Assembly: GCA_016937795.1 (NCBI GenBank)
Contig: JAFGVV010000043.1
Location: forward strand, 1 to 51,046
Direction: 5' to 3'
DNA length: 51,046 nucleotides
Source: Paludibacteraceae bacterium
Lineage (GTDB): Bacteria; Bacteroidota; Bacteroidia; Bacteroidales; Paludibacteraceae
Shown: positions 43,757 through 51,046 of the stretch, piece after piece
Position numbering within the stretch: the first letter of the stretch is position 1
How the letters are laid out: each line of letters begins with the position of its first letter
Made by a program: the position numbers and the translations under genes
Notes under the pieces: model-generated
Seen by the model: the letters and a program-made list of their open reading frames with translations, nothing else
What the model was told of the DNA's origin: nothing
The model's database searches: none

Positions 43757-44132
43757 ACCGCTTATCGCTTTTAGCCTCAATACTCAGTGTGGCGTGTGGC
43801 ACCGCGCGTAGGCGTTCTTTGGGTATTAATTTTCCAGTTTCGCGACAAATACCATAAGTTTTATTTTCGATACGAATAAGTGCAGCCTGCAAATGCTGAA
43901 TAAACTTCATTTGGCGTTGAGCTAAACGGCCCGATTCCTCTTTCGATAAGGTAGCAGCACCTTCTTCAAGAACTTTGAATGTGGGTGATGTGTCCATTAC
44001 GTCGTTTCCGTCGAGATTGGTGATACCATTGCGCAACAATTCGTAATCCTTTTGGGCTTTCGATAGTTTCTCGTTTATGATGCCACGAAACTCCTCGAGT
44101 TCGGCATCTGTGTATCTTGTTTTCTCACTCAT
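43755..44132 (-). CDS. DksA/TraR-like RNA polymerase-binding protein
   Basis: This 125-residue DksA/TraR-family protein is expected to bind in the secondary channel of RNA polymerase and modulate transcription with ppGpp. It has an N-terminal coiled coil (~10-85) and a C-terminal globular domain (YGICRETGKLIPKERLRAVP, then HATLSIEAK). Only one of the four zinc-binding Cys of E. coli DksA is left (the Cys of YGIC); the other positions are Thr, Ser and Ala. That seems to be the usual state for this Bacteroidota subgroup. It lies between ileS and lspA, the common gene order, and has its own promoter. Confidence 0.85.
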   Translation of the reverse strand: MSEKTRYTDAELEEFRGIINEKLSKAQKDYELLRNGITNLDGNDVMDTSPTFKVLEEGAATLSKEESGRLAQRQMKFIQHLQAALIRIENKTYGICRETGKLIPKERLRAVPHATLSIEAKSDKR

Positions 44133-44470
44133 AGTGTTAAATTTTTGCGTCTTAGGATTTCCCCTTCAACAATGGTTTTCTTCGATATTTATATTGCCTG
44201 CGAAAATAACAAAATAGTTTTAGTTGTCAAACTTTTATCCTTATTATTTTCCGGTATATTCTTGCATGTTTTGCATTTGTTTTGTTTGTGTCTTGTTTGT
44301 GTAAATTGCAGATTAATAGTGTTTTGTAGCATTTTTTGAGATGCATCTGATGGCCGGCTTCTTTATTTATTCCGAATAAATGCAAAAATGGTCAGTTTTT
44401 ATGCCTTTTTGGTATATTAAATAGTATATATTCCTGAATAAATAATTCCTGAATAAGGAGATCTGTCTAA
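44133..44470. other. Gap between ileS and the dksA-like gene
   Basis: This 338-base gap contains the promoter of the dksA-lspA operon on its left side. The right side, next to the ileS stop, holds three copies of ATTCC(T)GAATAA (near 44368, 44430 and 44446), some overlapping weak stems. The plus-strand frame 44145-44339 is hydrophobic but lies antisense to the 5' leader and is judged spurious. No strong ileS terminator is seen. Confidence 0.5.
44201..44231 (-). promoter_or_regulatory. Promoter of the dksA-lspA-DUF4296 operon
   Basis: On the minus strand TTTG (44228-44231) is followed after 19 bases by TATTTTCG (44201-44208), one base off TAnnTTTG. It lies about 69 bases before the ATG at 44132. 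Confidence 0.6.
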
Positions 44471-47400
44471 TCAGGCTTTTTTAATGCTGATTTTTACAAT
44501 GTAATCTTCGAAATCCAGTTCGCTTCCTTCACTGATATTCTCTTTGATATTTACAGAGTTTGCAAGAGTTTGGCTACCAATATACGCAGCATACTCCTTA
44601 ACAGCTGCTTGAATCTCGGGTCGATTTTCTATATCAATCACAATTTTGTCCGTAATCTCATATCCGTTAGACTTACGTATGTTTTGAATACGGTTTACCA
44701 ATTCACGGGCTATACCTTCACGTAACAAAGCATCGGTCACAGTAATGTCGAGTGCTACAGTCAGACGGCCTTCGTTGGCTACCAGCCAGCCCGGCATATC
44801 TTCGGTAATGATTTCGGCATCTTCGGTAGTGATTTCCACATCGCCTGATGCTAATTTCAGAATATATGTACCGTTGCGTTCTATTTCGCTGATTTCGTTT
44901 TTGCTGAGTGTACCAAATGCCACAGCAATTTCCTTCATCTGTTTGCCGTACTTCTTGCCTAATGTTTTAAAGTTAGGCTTAATCTTTTTCACCAGATTAT
45001 CCATTTCGGTGTCGGCAGGAATTACTTCCAGTTCCTTGATGTTGACTTCCGTTTTTACCAGATCGGCCACGTAAGTTAACTGGTTAAATGTTTTCTCGTC
45101 GGGAGCGGGTACTACAGCTTTCATAAGTGGTTGACGCACTTTTTTCTCTGCTTTTTTGCGCAACGCGAGAATCATCGAAGTGGTTTGCTGTGCCAACTGC
45201 ATACATTCTTCCAAATGCGTGTCGATCAGCGAAGCATCATACGATGGGAAATCAGCAAGGTGAACTGATATGCAGCCCCCTAAATCCCCCTCAAGGGGAC
45301 TTTGGTCCAGCGCAACTTTTATTGCGTTAAGCGTATTTTCTATGTCAAACAGGATACTTTCGTTGGTAAATCTAATAACCGTAAATCCTTGTTTATTTAG
45401 ATATTCTGTTCGTAGTTTGTCTAATTCTTGCTGATTTTCTTCGTTATGATACCCTCCATCAACTTCAATAACTAACTGTTTTGAAAGACATGCAAAATCA
45501 ACGATGAAATCACCAATGATATGTTCTCTACGGAACTTATAATTTTCGAAGTTTTTGTTTTGTAAATTTTGCCAAAGAAGGCTCTCTGCTTCAGTTGGAT
45601 TCTTTCTTCTGTTTTTTGCATTTTCTTTCAGCAACTCATAATTAAGAGGATTTGCTGTATTGTAAGGTTTTGAACTTTGCACTGCGCCAAAGTCCCCCAC
45701 TGAGGGGGGATTTAGGGGGGCTTTTAAGTCTAAATACAGCTGATCGGCAAAGAAAGGTGCAATCGGAGCCATAAGCTTGGCCACTGTTTCGAGACAGGTA
45801 TAAAGTGTTTGATAGGCTGCAACTTTATCCTGATCGTATTCGCCACCCCAGTAGCGTTTACGGTTCAGACGTACATACCAGTTGCTCAGGTTTTCGCCCA
45901 CGAAATCAGAAATAGCGCGTCCTGCACGTGTGGGTTCATAGTTTTCGTAATGTTCCTGCACCTCCTTTGTCAGGGTATTGAGCAACGAGAGTATCCAACG
46001 ATCAATTTCCGGACGTTTCTCCACGGGAATCTGTGCTTCGCTGTTTGTGAAATTATCCACATTGGCATAAAGCGCAAAGAATGAATAGGTGTTGTAAAGT
46101 GTTCCGAAGAATTTGCGGCGCACTTCTTCAATTCCTTCAATGTCGAACTTCAAATTGTCCCATGGCGATGCATTGGTCATCATATACCAGCGCAGCGGAT
46201 CGGAACCATATTTTTCGATAGTCGAGAACGGATCGACAGCATTACCCAGACGTTTCGACATTTTATTGCCGTTTTTGTCGAGTACAAGTCCGTTCGAAAT
46301 AACGCTTTTGAAGGCTACTGAACCACGCACCATAGTGCTGATAGCATGAAGCGTAAAGAACCAACCGCGTGTCTGATCCACACCTTCCGAAATAAAGTCG
46401 GCAGGGAAGAAGTCTCCCGATTCAATCAGATCCTTGTTTTCAAATGGATAATGAAGCTGTGCATACGGCATAGCGCCCGAATCGAACCAAACGTCGACCA
46501 GGTCGAGTTCACGTTTCATGGGTTTGCCCGAAGCTGAAACCAGCACGATGCCATCCACATACGGACGGTGTAAATCGATGTTTTTTACATCGTAGTTTTC
46601 AGCAGTATATTCTCCGGCTTTGAAGTTTTTGTAGGGATTTTCGGACATAAATCCGGCTTTAATCGACTTTTCGATTTCGCTGATCAATTCTTCCACCGAG
46701 CCAATACAAATTTCCTCGGTACCATCTTCTGTACGCCATATAGGCAGCGGAGTTCCCCAGTAACGACTGCGGCTGAGGTTCCAGTCCTGAAGATTTTCGA
46801 GCCATTTGCCAAAACGACCAGTTCCGGTAGATGCGGGTTTCCAGTTAATGGTGTTGTTTAGCGCAATCATTTCTTCGCGACAGGCCGTGGTGCGTATAAA
46901 CCAGCTATCAAGCGGATAGTAGAGTACGGGTTTGTCGGTGCGCCAGCAGTGCGGATAATTGTGCGTATGTTTTTCAATCTTATAAGCTAATCCCTTTTGC
47001 TTTAGCATGATGCAGATAGACACATCGAGCGATTCGTCCTGTTCGGAAAGGGTGGAATCATAAGCATTTTTTACAAAACGTCCGGCAAATTCTTTGTATA
47101 TATCAGTATTGACATTGCTGTTTACAAAGTCGGTATCGAGATCTTCGATGGTGAAGAATTTCCCTGATTTATCCACCATAGGCTGACGATTTCCATCTTT
47201 GTCGATTAGCAGCATCGGTGGCACTCCGTTTTGTTTGGCCACACGGTCGTCGTCGGCACCAAAAGTAGGAGCGATGTGAACAATTCCGGTACCATCTTCG
47301 GTGGTTACAAAGTCACCCGTGATGACTTTGAACGCGCCTTCGCCGGGATTTACCCAGGGGATAAGCTGCTCATATTCCATTCCGGCAAGGTCGGAACCTT

Positions 47401-48256
47401 TATATTTTGCCATAATTTCGTATTCGTTTTTTCCCAATACAGCTCCAATCAAATTTTCGGCAAGTATCAACTCAACAGCTTCTTTGCTGTATGGATTTGT
47501 TGATTTAATACGAACATAATCGATGTTTGGACCCACGCAAAGAGCTGTGTTCGATGGCAGGGTCCATGGAGTGGTTGTCCATGCCAGGAAATATGCGTTT
47601 TCTTCAGCTTTTATTTTAAATTGTGCCACGCAGGTGGTGTCCTTCACATCGCGATAGCAACCCGGCTGATTGAGTTCGTGCGTCGAAAGTCCTGTTCCGG
47701 CAGCCGGTGAATACGGTTGAATGGTGTAGCCTTTGTATAGTAAGTTTTTGTTGTAGAGCTGTTTGAGCAGCCACCAAAGTGTTTCGATGTAGCGGTTGTC
47801 GTAGGTGATATACGGGTCGTTCATATCCACCCAATAGCCCATTTTTGTAGTCAGGTCTTCCCATTCGCGAGTGTATTTCATTACATCATGCCGGCAGGCA
47901 GCATTATATTCGTCTACGCTGATTTTTTTACCAATATCTTCTTTGGTAATGCCGAGCGATTTTTCCACACCAAGTTCTACGGGAAGCCCGTGTGTGTCCC
48001 AACCGGCTTTACGTTTTACCTGAAATCCCTGCATGGTTTTGTAACGACAGAAAATATCCTTGATGGCTCGTGCCATTACGTGATGAATACCCGGCATACC
48101 ATTTGCCGAAGGCGGTCCTTCATAAAATACAAACGAGGGTTTTCCCTCGCGGGTTTCGATACTTTTATGGAAAACATCAAGCTGTTGCCAGCGTTCGAGT
48201 ATTTCTTTGTTGATGTTCGACAGGTTAAGTCCGGAGTATTCTTTAAATTTTGCCAT
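44471..48256 (-). CDS. ileS: Isoleucyl-tRNA synthetase carrying an in-frame DUF559 nuclease insertion
   Basis: This essential class I synthetase charges tRNA-Ile. The 1261-residue product has the HIGH-type motif GIHHV (residues 56-60), the KMSKS-type motif NKMSKRLGN (~665), the CP1 editing domain between them, and the anticodon-binding domain from ~770. The ATG at 48256 gives the normal start (MAKFKEYSGLNLSNINKEIL). Residues ~846-994 are foreign. They interrupt the anticodon-binding domain between APFFADQLYLDLKA and ISVHLADFPSYD, which adjoin in ordinary relatives. The insert is a DUF559 (Vsr-like) domain bounded by translated palindromic repeats. Without it the protein would be ~1112 residues, close to the family norm. 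The host frame and all synthetase motifs are intact, so the enzyme is probably active with the loop extruded. Confidence 0.95.
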   Translation of the reverse strand: MAKFKEYSGLNLSNINKEILERWQQLDVFHKSIETREGKPSFVFYEGPPSANGMPGIHHVMARAIKDIFCRYKTMQGFQVKRKAGWDTHGLPVELGVEKSLGITKEDIGKKISVDEYNAACRHDVMKYTREWEDLTTKMGYWVDMNDPYITYDNRYIETLWWLLKQLYNKNLLYKGYTIQPYSPAAGTGLSTHELNQPGCYRDVKDTTCVAQFKIKAEENAYFLAWTTTPWTLPSNTALCVGPNIDYVRIKSTNPYSKEAVELILAENLIGAVLGKNEYEIMAKYKGSDLAGMEYEQLIPWVNPGEGAFKVITGDFVTTEDGTGIVHIAPTFGADDDRVAKQNGVPPMLLIDKDGNRQPMVDKSGKFFTIEDLDTDFVNSNVNTDIYKEFAGRFVKNAYDSTLSEQDESLDVSICIMLKQKGLAYKIEKHTHNYPHCWRTDKPVLYYPLDSWFIRTTACREEMIALNNTINWKPASTGTGRFGKWLENLQDWNLSRSRYWGTPLPIWRTEDGTEEICIGSVEELISEIEKSIKAGFMSENPYKNFKAGEYTAENYDVKNIDLHRPYVDGIVLVSASGKPMKRELDLVDVWFDSGAMPYAQLHYPFENKDLIESGDFFPADFISEGVDQTRGWFFTLHAISTMVRGSVAFKSVISNGLVLDKNGNKMSKRLGNAVDPFSTIEKYGSDPLRWYMMTNASPWDNLKFDIEGIEEVRRKFFGTLYNTYSFFALYANVDNFTNSEAQIPVEKRPEIDRWILSLLNTLTKEVQEHYENYEPTRAGRAISDFVGENLSNWYVRLNRKRYWGGEYDQDKVAAYQTLYTCLETVAKLMAPIAPFFADQLYLDLKAPLNPPSVGDFGAVQSSKPYNTANPLNYELLKENAKNRRKNPTEAESLLWQNLQNKNFENYKFRREHIIGDFIVDFACLSKQLVIEVDGGYHNEENQQELDKLRTEYLNKQGFTVIRFTNESILFDIENTLNAIKVALDQSPLEGDLGGCISVHLADFPSYDASLIDTHLEECMQLAQQTTSMILALRKKAEKKVRQPLMKAVVPAPDEKTFNQLTYVADLVKTEVNIKELEVIPADTEMDNLVKKIKPNFKTLGKKYGKQMKEIAVAFGTLSKNEISEIERNGTYILKLASGDVEITTEDAEIITEDMPGWLVANEGRLTVALDITVTDALLREGIARELVNRIQNIRKSNGYEITDKIVIDIENRPEIQAAVKEYAAYIGSQTLANSVNIKENISEGSELDFEDYIVKISIKKA
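45274..45305. repeat. Inverted-repeat end, downstream (C-terminal) side of the ileS cassette
   Basis: On the plus strand it starts AGCCCCCTAAATCCCCCTCA and continues AGGGGACTTTGG. It contains an inner palindrome (CCCCTCAAGGGG). On the coding strand it is translated as QSPLEGDLGG. It matches the complement of 45687-45722 with a few single-base differences. Confidence 0.85.
45687..45722. repeat. Inverted-repeat end, upstream (N-terminal) side of the ileS cassette
   Basis: It starts CCAAAGTCCCCCACTGAGGG and ends GGGATTTAGGGGGGCT, with an inner palindrome (CCCCCACTGAGGGGG-type). On the coding strand it is translated as APLNPPSVGDFG. It is 36 bases against 32 for the other end, from extra bases in the C/G runs and the small loop. 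Confidence 0.85.
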
Positions 48257-48292
48257 ATCTGAATAGGAATTTTGCTGTTTTTTACAAGACTG

Positions 48293-48300
48293 CAAAAGTA
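48293..48300 (-). promoter_or_regulatory. -7 element of the ileS promoter
   Basis: TACTTTTG on the minus strand matches TAnnTTTG and lies 37 bases before the ileS ATG. A -33 TTTG is not apparent in the T-rich stretch upstream. Confidence 0.5.
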
Positions 48301-48393
48301 CAAAAAAAAGTTGAAAATGTAAGGGAACAATCAAAATGTAAAATCAGATATAGACACAATGTGAGAGTAGTTGTATTTCAGCTGATTGAAAGC

Positions 48394-48432
48394 CAAAAAA
48401 AGAAACCGCCGAACAATGAAGTCCGACGGTTT
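48394..48432 (-). terminator. Terminator of the exbB-exbD operon
   Basis: On the minus strand AAACCGTCGGAC (48421-48432) pairs with GTTCGGCGGTTT (48403-48414), with two G-T pairs and a 6-base loop, followed by CTTTTTTT. It lies 25 bases after the last exbD stop and before ileS. Confidence 0.8.
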
Positions 48433-48456
48433 GCCTATTGAATTAAAGTGTTTGTA

Positions 48457-48927
48457 TTAGTAACTTGTACGCTTGCTGGCAGAGTAAATGATTTTCAGCG
48501 CATATGCACGACGCAATGCCTGTTTTACATCGTTTACAACGCCCATTTTGGTGTCTTTGTCAGCTTTAATCGACACAGTCATTAAGTTCTGATCGCTTTC
48601 ACTCATAGCGCTTCGTTCGCGTACAATAAACTCTTCGAGTTCACTTACGTCGGCAAAGGCATCACCCAGCTGAATACGTGTTTCCGAACCAAAGGCTCTT
48701 TTGTATTCTTCCATTGGCTTACCAATATACACGTAACGCGCGAGCGATTTATTTTCGAGTTTCTGAACCTCTGTAGCCAAAGGAGCCTGAACCCTTACTT
48801 TAAAGGTTACCTCTTTCATTGTTGTAACGGCCATAAAGAAGAACAGGAGCATGAAAATAATGTCGGGAAGCGACGATGTACTTAACGCCGGCGTTTCTCT
48901 GTCTTTATCTTTTCTAATTTGTGCCAT
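48457..48927 (-). CDS. exbD: ExbD/TolR-family protein (second copy)
   Basis: This 156-residue biopolymer-transport protein has one N-terminal membrane helix with the proton-path Asp in TSSLPDIIFMLLFFFMAVTT, followed by a periplasmic domain. It works with ExbB to pass proton-motive force to TonB or a Tol-like partner. Its start overlaps the end of the other exbD by 14 bases, so they are coupled. Two unlike ExbD copies beside one ExbB are common in Bacteroidota. Confidence 0.88.
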   Translation of the reverse strand: MAQIRKDKDRETPALSTSSLPDIIFMLLFFFMAVTTMKEVTFKVRVQAPLATEVQKLENKSLARYVYIGKPMEEYKRAFGSETRIQLGDAFADVSELEEFIVRERSAMSESDQNLMTVSIKADKDTKMGVVNDVKQALRRAYALKIIYSASKRTSY

Positions 48928-49513
48928 TATTCATTCCTCCATAATTTTTTGGTTCTGCTTCCGAAATTTTCTGAGGATATACATCCTGCACAGCTTTTTT
49001 CTGATCTTCTTCAAGTTCATCGAAAAGTTTTCCAAATTTCTGAACAGCCAGTTCGTTCCTAAGTTCGTTATAAGCAGCTACCAGTTCGTTTTGAACATCA
49101 ATGTATGCCTGATACTGTGTGTCCACATCGTTTTGAAGCGAAATAACATGTTCTTTTGTTACCTCAATTTCACCGATGAGCGGAATGTTCACCAGTTCTT
49201 TCTTGGGCATATTAGGATCGTTGTTGTCGTTTTTAATAAACTCTTTGGTTTTTTTGCGTAAATCTCTGAGTTCCATTAGTTCTCCTTGCACCATTAATTC
49301 ATTCATGCTGTTGACCTTCACTACGAATAAATTTCGTTTGTTGATATCGACAGGTGGAATGGGCTGATCGGGCGGTAGTGGCGGCGGAAGGCGTCGCGAC
49401 AGACCCGTGTTTGTGCTCATTGAAGTGGTTACAAGGAAAAATATAAGTAGCAAAAACGCAAGGTCGGCCATCGAACTTGAGTTAATTTCGCCTGATTTTC
49501 TTTTTTTTCCCAT
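48914..49513 (-). CDS. exbD: ExbD/TolR-family protein (first copy)
   Basis: This 199-residue ExbD-type protein has the membrane helix SSSMADLAFLLLIFFLVTTS containing the proton-path Asp. A Pro-rich stretch follows (RRLPPPLPPDQPIPPVD), then a periplasmic domain longer than usual with a predicted coiled coil (~130-180). It lies between the 158-residue membrane protein and the second exbD. Together with ExbB it should energise TonB-dependent uptake through transporters such as the SusC proteins in this window. Confidence 0.88.
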   Translation of the reverse strand: MGKKRKSGEINSSSMADLAFLLLIFFLVTTSMSTNTGLSRRLPPPLPPDQPIPPVDINKRNLFVVKVNSMNELMVQGELMELRDLRKKTKEFIKNDNNDPNMPKKELVNIPLIGEIEVTKEHVISLQNDVDTQYQAYIDVQNELVAAYNELRNELAVQKFGKLFDELEEDQKKAVQDVYPQKISEAEPKNYGGMNNGTN

Positions 49514-49569
49514 GATAAAAATTGCTATCTTTTTTAACGCTGCATTTTGATATGCAGTGTTAAGTATTT

Positions 49570-50046
49570 TTATTTAAGACTTGTGTAAATTCTTGAGCCG
49601 ACAATTGTAATTGCCACAGCCGCAAACAGTGCGTATATTGAGTAAATTACCATATCGGTAAATTGTGCCCAAAAGCCTACGTTGTCTGTTCCATCATAAC
49701 CAATGATTGAGATTTTATCGGCACTACCGAGCGACCATGAGATCACAAAGATTAGTGCAAAAATTACCACAGGGATTAATGATTTAAGGGCTGTTGCCGG
49801 TGAGCTTATCAGGCTTTTAATGAAATTTATTATGATCAAAAGCAGAGTAATCACTACCACAAGGCCAACCAGGAAATACGACCAATAAAGCAATGTGTCG
49901 GTGTATTTGGGTACAGTAAGCAAATCGCCACCCACTTCGAGCGATTCAGCATTTCCTCCGGCATATATCATCACTACTATAAGTGCTGATAATAAGCCAA
50001 GAACATATGCTAAAATTTGAGGGCCTTTTTCAATTATTTTTGACAT
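49570..50046 (-). CDS. Small membrane protein in the exbB operon
   Basis: This 158-residue protein has four probable membrane helices: ILAYVLGLLSALIVVMIYAG, SYFLVGLVVVITLLLIIINF, SLIPVVIFALIFVISWSLG and MVIYSIYALFAAVAITIVGS. No known family motif is seen. It lies 27 bases after exbB and before exbD. Genes of this type between exbB and exbD recur in Bacteroidales as far as I recall, which would make it an accessory subunit of the Exb complex. The function is inferred from position. Confidence 0.75.
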   Translation of the reverse strand: MSKIIEKGPQILAYVLGLLSALIVVMIYAGGNAESLEVGGDLLTVPKYTDTLLYWSYFLVGLVVVITLLLIIINFIKSLISSPATALKSLIPVVIFALIFVISWSLGSADKISIIGYDGTDNVGFWAQFTDMVIYSIYALFAAVAITIVGSRIYTSLK

Positions 50047-50073
50047 ATCTGAATTCTTTTATTGTTCAAATGA

Positions 50074-50883
50074 TTATTTTGTGTGTTTTACAATGATGTC
50101 TAACAATGAGATAGAAGAATCTTCCATGTCATTTGTCATTCCTTCGATCAAAGTAACAATGTAGTTAAAGAATACCTGAAGTATCATAGCTACGATAAGA
50201 CCAAATACAGTTGTTAAAAGGGCGATTTTCATACCACCGGCAACTACAGTGGCCGAGATATCACCTACTTGCTGAATTTTATCGAAAGCTTCGATCATAC
50301 CAATCGCAGTTCCGAGGAATCCTAACGATGGTGAAAGTGTGATAAACAGCGAAATCCATGTAAGATTCTTTTCGAGTAAACCCAGCTGAACGCCACCGTA
50401 AGAAGCTACCGATTTTTCAACTACTTCAATACCTTCGTCGTGACGCGACAAGCCCTGATAGAAGATTGAAGCTACTGGTCCGCGTGTGTTACGGCATACT
50501 TCCATAGCTGCTTCAACGCCACCTTTTTCCCATGCTTCGTCGATGTTGGTGAGAAGTTTTTTAGTGTTAGTAGACGAAAGACTCAGGTAAAGAATACGTT
50601 CGATAGACAATGCAAGACCAATGATCAAACAGAGTGCTACCGGAGTCATCCAAACTGCGCCCCCTTCAATAAATTTTTGTTTCAATGCCTTATGCATACC
50701 CACTTCTTCCACCACTTCAGCGTCTTCAGTGGTTTCTGTTACTGTTGTAGCCGCTGAATCAGTTGCTGCTGAGTCAGTTGCTGCCACCTGCTCTGTGGCG
50801 GTAGCGTCCTGTGCCACTGCGTTCAAAGTGCTTCCAAAATTGAAAATCGCTACGATTGATAAGATTGCAAATACCTTTTTCAT
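50074..50883 (-). CDS. exbB: ExbB/TolQ/MotA-family proton channel
   Basis: This 269-residue protein couples the proton gradient to TonB. It has an N-terminal signal or membrane segment (MKKVFAILSIVAIFNFGSTL), then an Ala/Thr/Asp-rich low-complexity stretch (~25-60), then a membrane helix (WMTPVALCLIIGLALSIERI). The MotA/ExbB core follows, with NLTWISLFITLSPSLGFLGT and GMKIALLTTVFGLIVAMILQ. Such an extended N-terminus is usual for the Bacteroidota form. It is the first gene of the exbB-membrane protein-exbD-exbD operon. No promoter match is seen in the ~78 bases after the tRNA gene, so it may be read through from the tRNA. Confidence 0.9.
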   Translation of the reverse strand: MKKVFAILSIVAIFNFGSTLNAVAQDATATEQVAATDSAATDSAATTVTETTEDAEVVEEVGMHKALKQKFIEGGAVWMTPVALCLIIGLALSIERILYLSLSSTNTKKLLTNIDEAWEKGGVEAAMEVCRNTRGPVASIFYQGLSRHDEGIEVVEKSVASYGGVQLGLLEKNLTWISLFITLSPSLGFLGTAIGMIEAFDKIQQVGDISATVVAGGMKIALLTTVFGLIVAMILQVFFNYIVTLIEGMTNDMEDSSISLLDIIVKHTK

Positions 50884-50961
50884 TTTACTTTTTTTTAAAT
50901 GTTCTAATTGTTGTTGTTTTATTTTTTTTTTGTTTTTAATTCATTCAGTTTGAATCTATTG

Positions 50962-51046
50962 CGGAGAGGAAGAGATTCGAACTCTCGATACGATTCCACA
51001 CCGTATATACGCTTTCCAGGCGTACCTCTTCAACCACTCGAGCACC
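50962..51046 (-). tRNA. tRNA-Ser (GGA anticodon), 5' end cut by the window
   Basis: On the minus strand the last 85 bases form a class II tRNA with a long variable arm. The anticodon GGA is at 51015-51017 (in CGCCTGGAAAGCG). The T-arm GAGAGTTCGAACTCTC is perfect. The 3' acceptor CCTCTCCG implies a 5' partner GGAGAGG, of which only the last two bases lie in the window, so about five bases are missing. CCA is not encoded; GCAA follows the acceptor. The first downstream gene is exbB. Confidence 0.9.

Larger units (their letters stand above)
45274..45722 (-). mobile_element. In-frame DUF559 nuclease cassette with inverted-repeat ends inside ileS
   Basis: The 449-base segment begins and ends with imperfect inverted repeats (AGCCCCC(C)TAAATCCCC and its complement). 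The protein between them has the DUF559 pattern: KNRRKNPTEAESLLWQNLQ, KFRREHIIGDFIVDFACL, QLVIEVDGGYHNEENQQELD and QGFTVIRFTNESI. The candidate PD-(D/E)XK residues are kept: Glu of TEAE, Asp of IVDF, and Glu-Val-Asp of VIEVDGG. It has no stop codon, no obvious start of its own, no intein splice motifs and no visible target duplication. The interior is A-rich compared with the synthetase sequence. It reads as a small selfish nuclease module that can sit in a coding sequence without killing it; mobility is inferred. Confidence 0.7.

Noticed and set aside
44145..44339. 64-codon hydrophobic plus-strand frame in the ileS-dksA gap
   Set aside because: It lies opposite the dksA promoter and leader, its hydrophobicity comes from T-rich DNA, and no homologue is recognised.
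45274..45722. Intein in ileS
   Set aside because: No intein block motifs (N-terminal Cys/Ser, TxxH, C-terminal HN) at the borders; the sequence fits DUF559 with palindromic ends instead.
1..51046. CRISPR arrays, prophage genes, insertion-sequence transposases
   Set aside because: No regular spaced repeats, phage structural genes or transposase frames were found on either strand.

Overview
The window comes from a Bacteroidota genome, most likely order Bacteroidales. The evidence is two SusC/SusD pairs, a hybrid two-component regulator, type IX secretion C-terminal domains, a NigD-like lipoprotein, the ileS-dksA-lspA-DUF4296 gene order, and several promoters of the Bacteroidota form TTTG-N18/19-TAnnTTTG. 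A Paludibacter- or Dysgonomonadaceae-like host would fit, but I cannot place the genus.

Region 1 (1-9309, + strand) is the distal part of a fructan utilisation locus. It holds the C-terminus of a secreted protein, two GH32 lipoproteins that cut fructans at the cell surface, an inner-membrane sugar porter, a PfkB-family fructokinase, and a hybrid sensor/regulator whose sugar-binding domain resembles the fructose sensor BT1754 of Bacteroides thetaiotaomicron. The order matches the B. thetaiotaomicron levan locus, whose SusC/SusD pair would lie before the window start. Region 2 (9310-11826) is a gene-poor patch with simple repeats, an orphan DUF6266 protein, paired hairpins and a divergent NigD-like lipoprotein.

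Region 3 (11827-30917, + strand) is a second polysaccharide locus. It encodes a GH128-like hydrolase with a type IX secretion tail, then a fasciclin lipoprotein, SusC, SusD, two more fasciclin lipoproteins, a second SusC and a second SusD, closed by a terminator. The hydrolase suggests a beta-1,3-glucan substrate, and the fasciclin proteins sit where SusE/SusF-type glycan-binding lipoproteins usually do.

Region 4 (31033-37330, + strand) holds dnaG, the translesion pair umuD-umuC, a DUF3267 membrane metalloprotease, a COG0731-like radical SAM protein and an apparently shortened glycosyltransferase. Region 5 (37487-44132, - strand) holds two operons. One is ACT regulator, phenylacetate-CoA ligase, small lipoprotein and aminotransferase. 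The other is a DksA-like protein, lspA, a DUF4296 lipoprotein and an unknown protein.

Region 6 (44471-51046, - strand) is ileS, an ExbB/ExbD energy-coupling operon that could power TonB-dependent SusC transport, and a partial tRNA-Ser(GGA). The most striking object in the window is inside ileS. A ~149-codon, in-frame segment (45274-45722) encodes a DUF559 (Vsr/PD-(D/E)XK-like) nuclease domain and is bounded by imperfect inverted repeats that are themselves palindromic and are translated. It looks like a mobile nuclease cassette inserted, without breaking the frame, into an essential tRNA synthetase gene.
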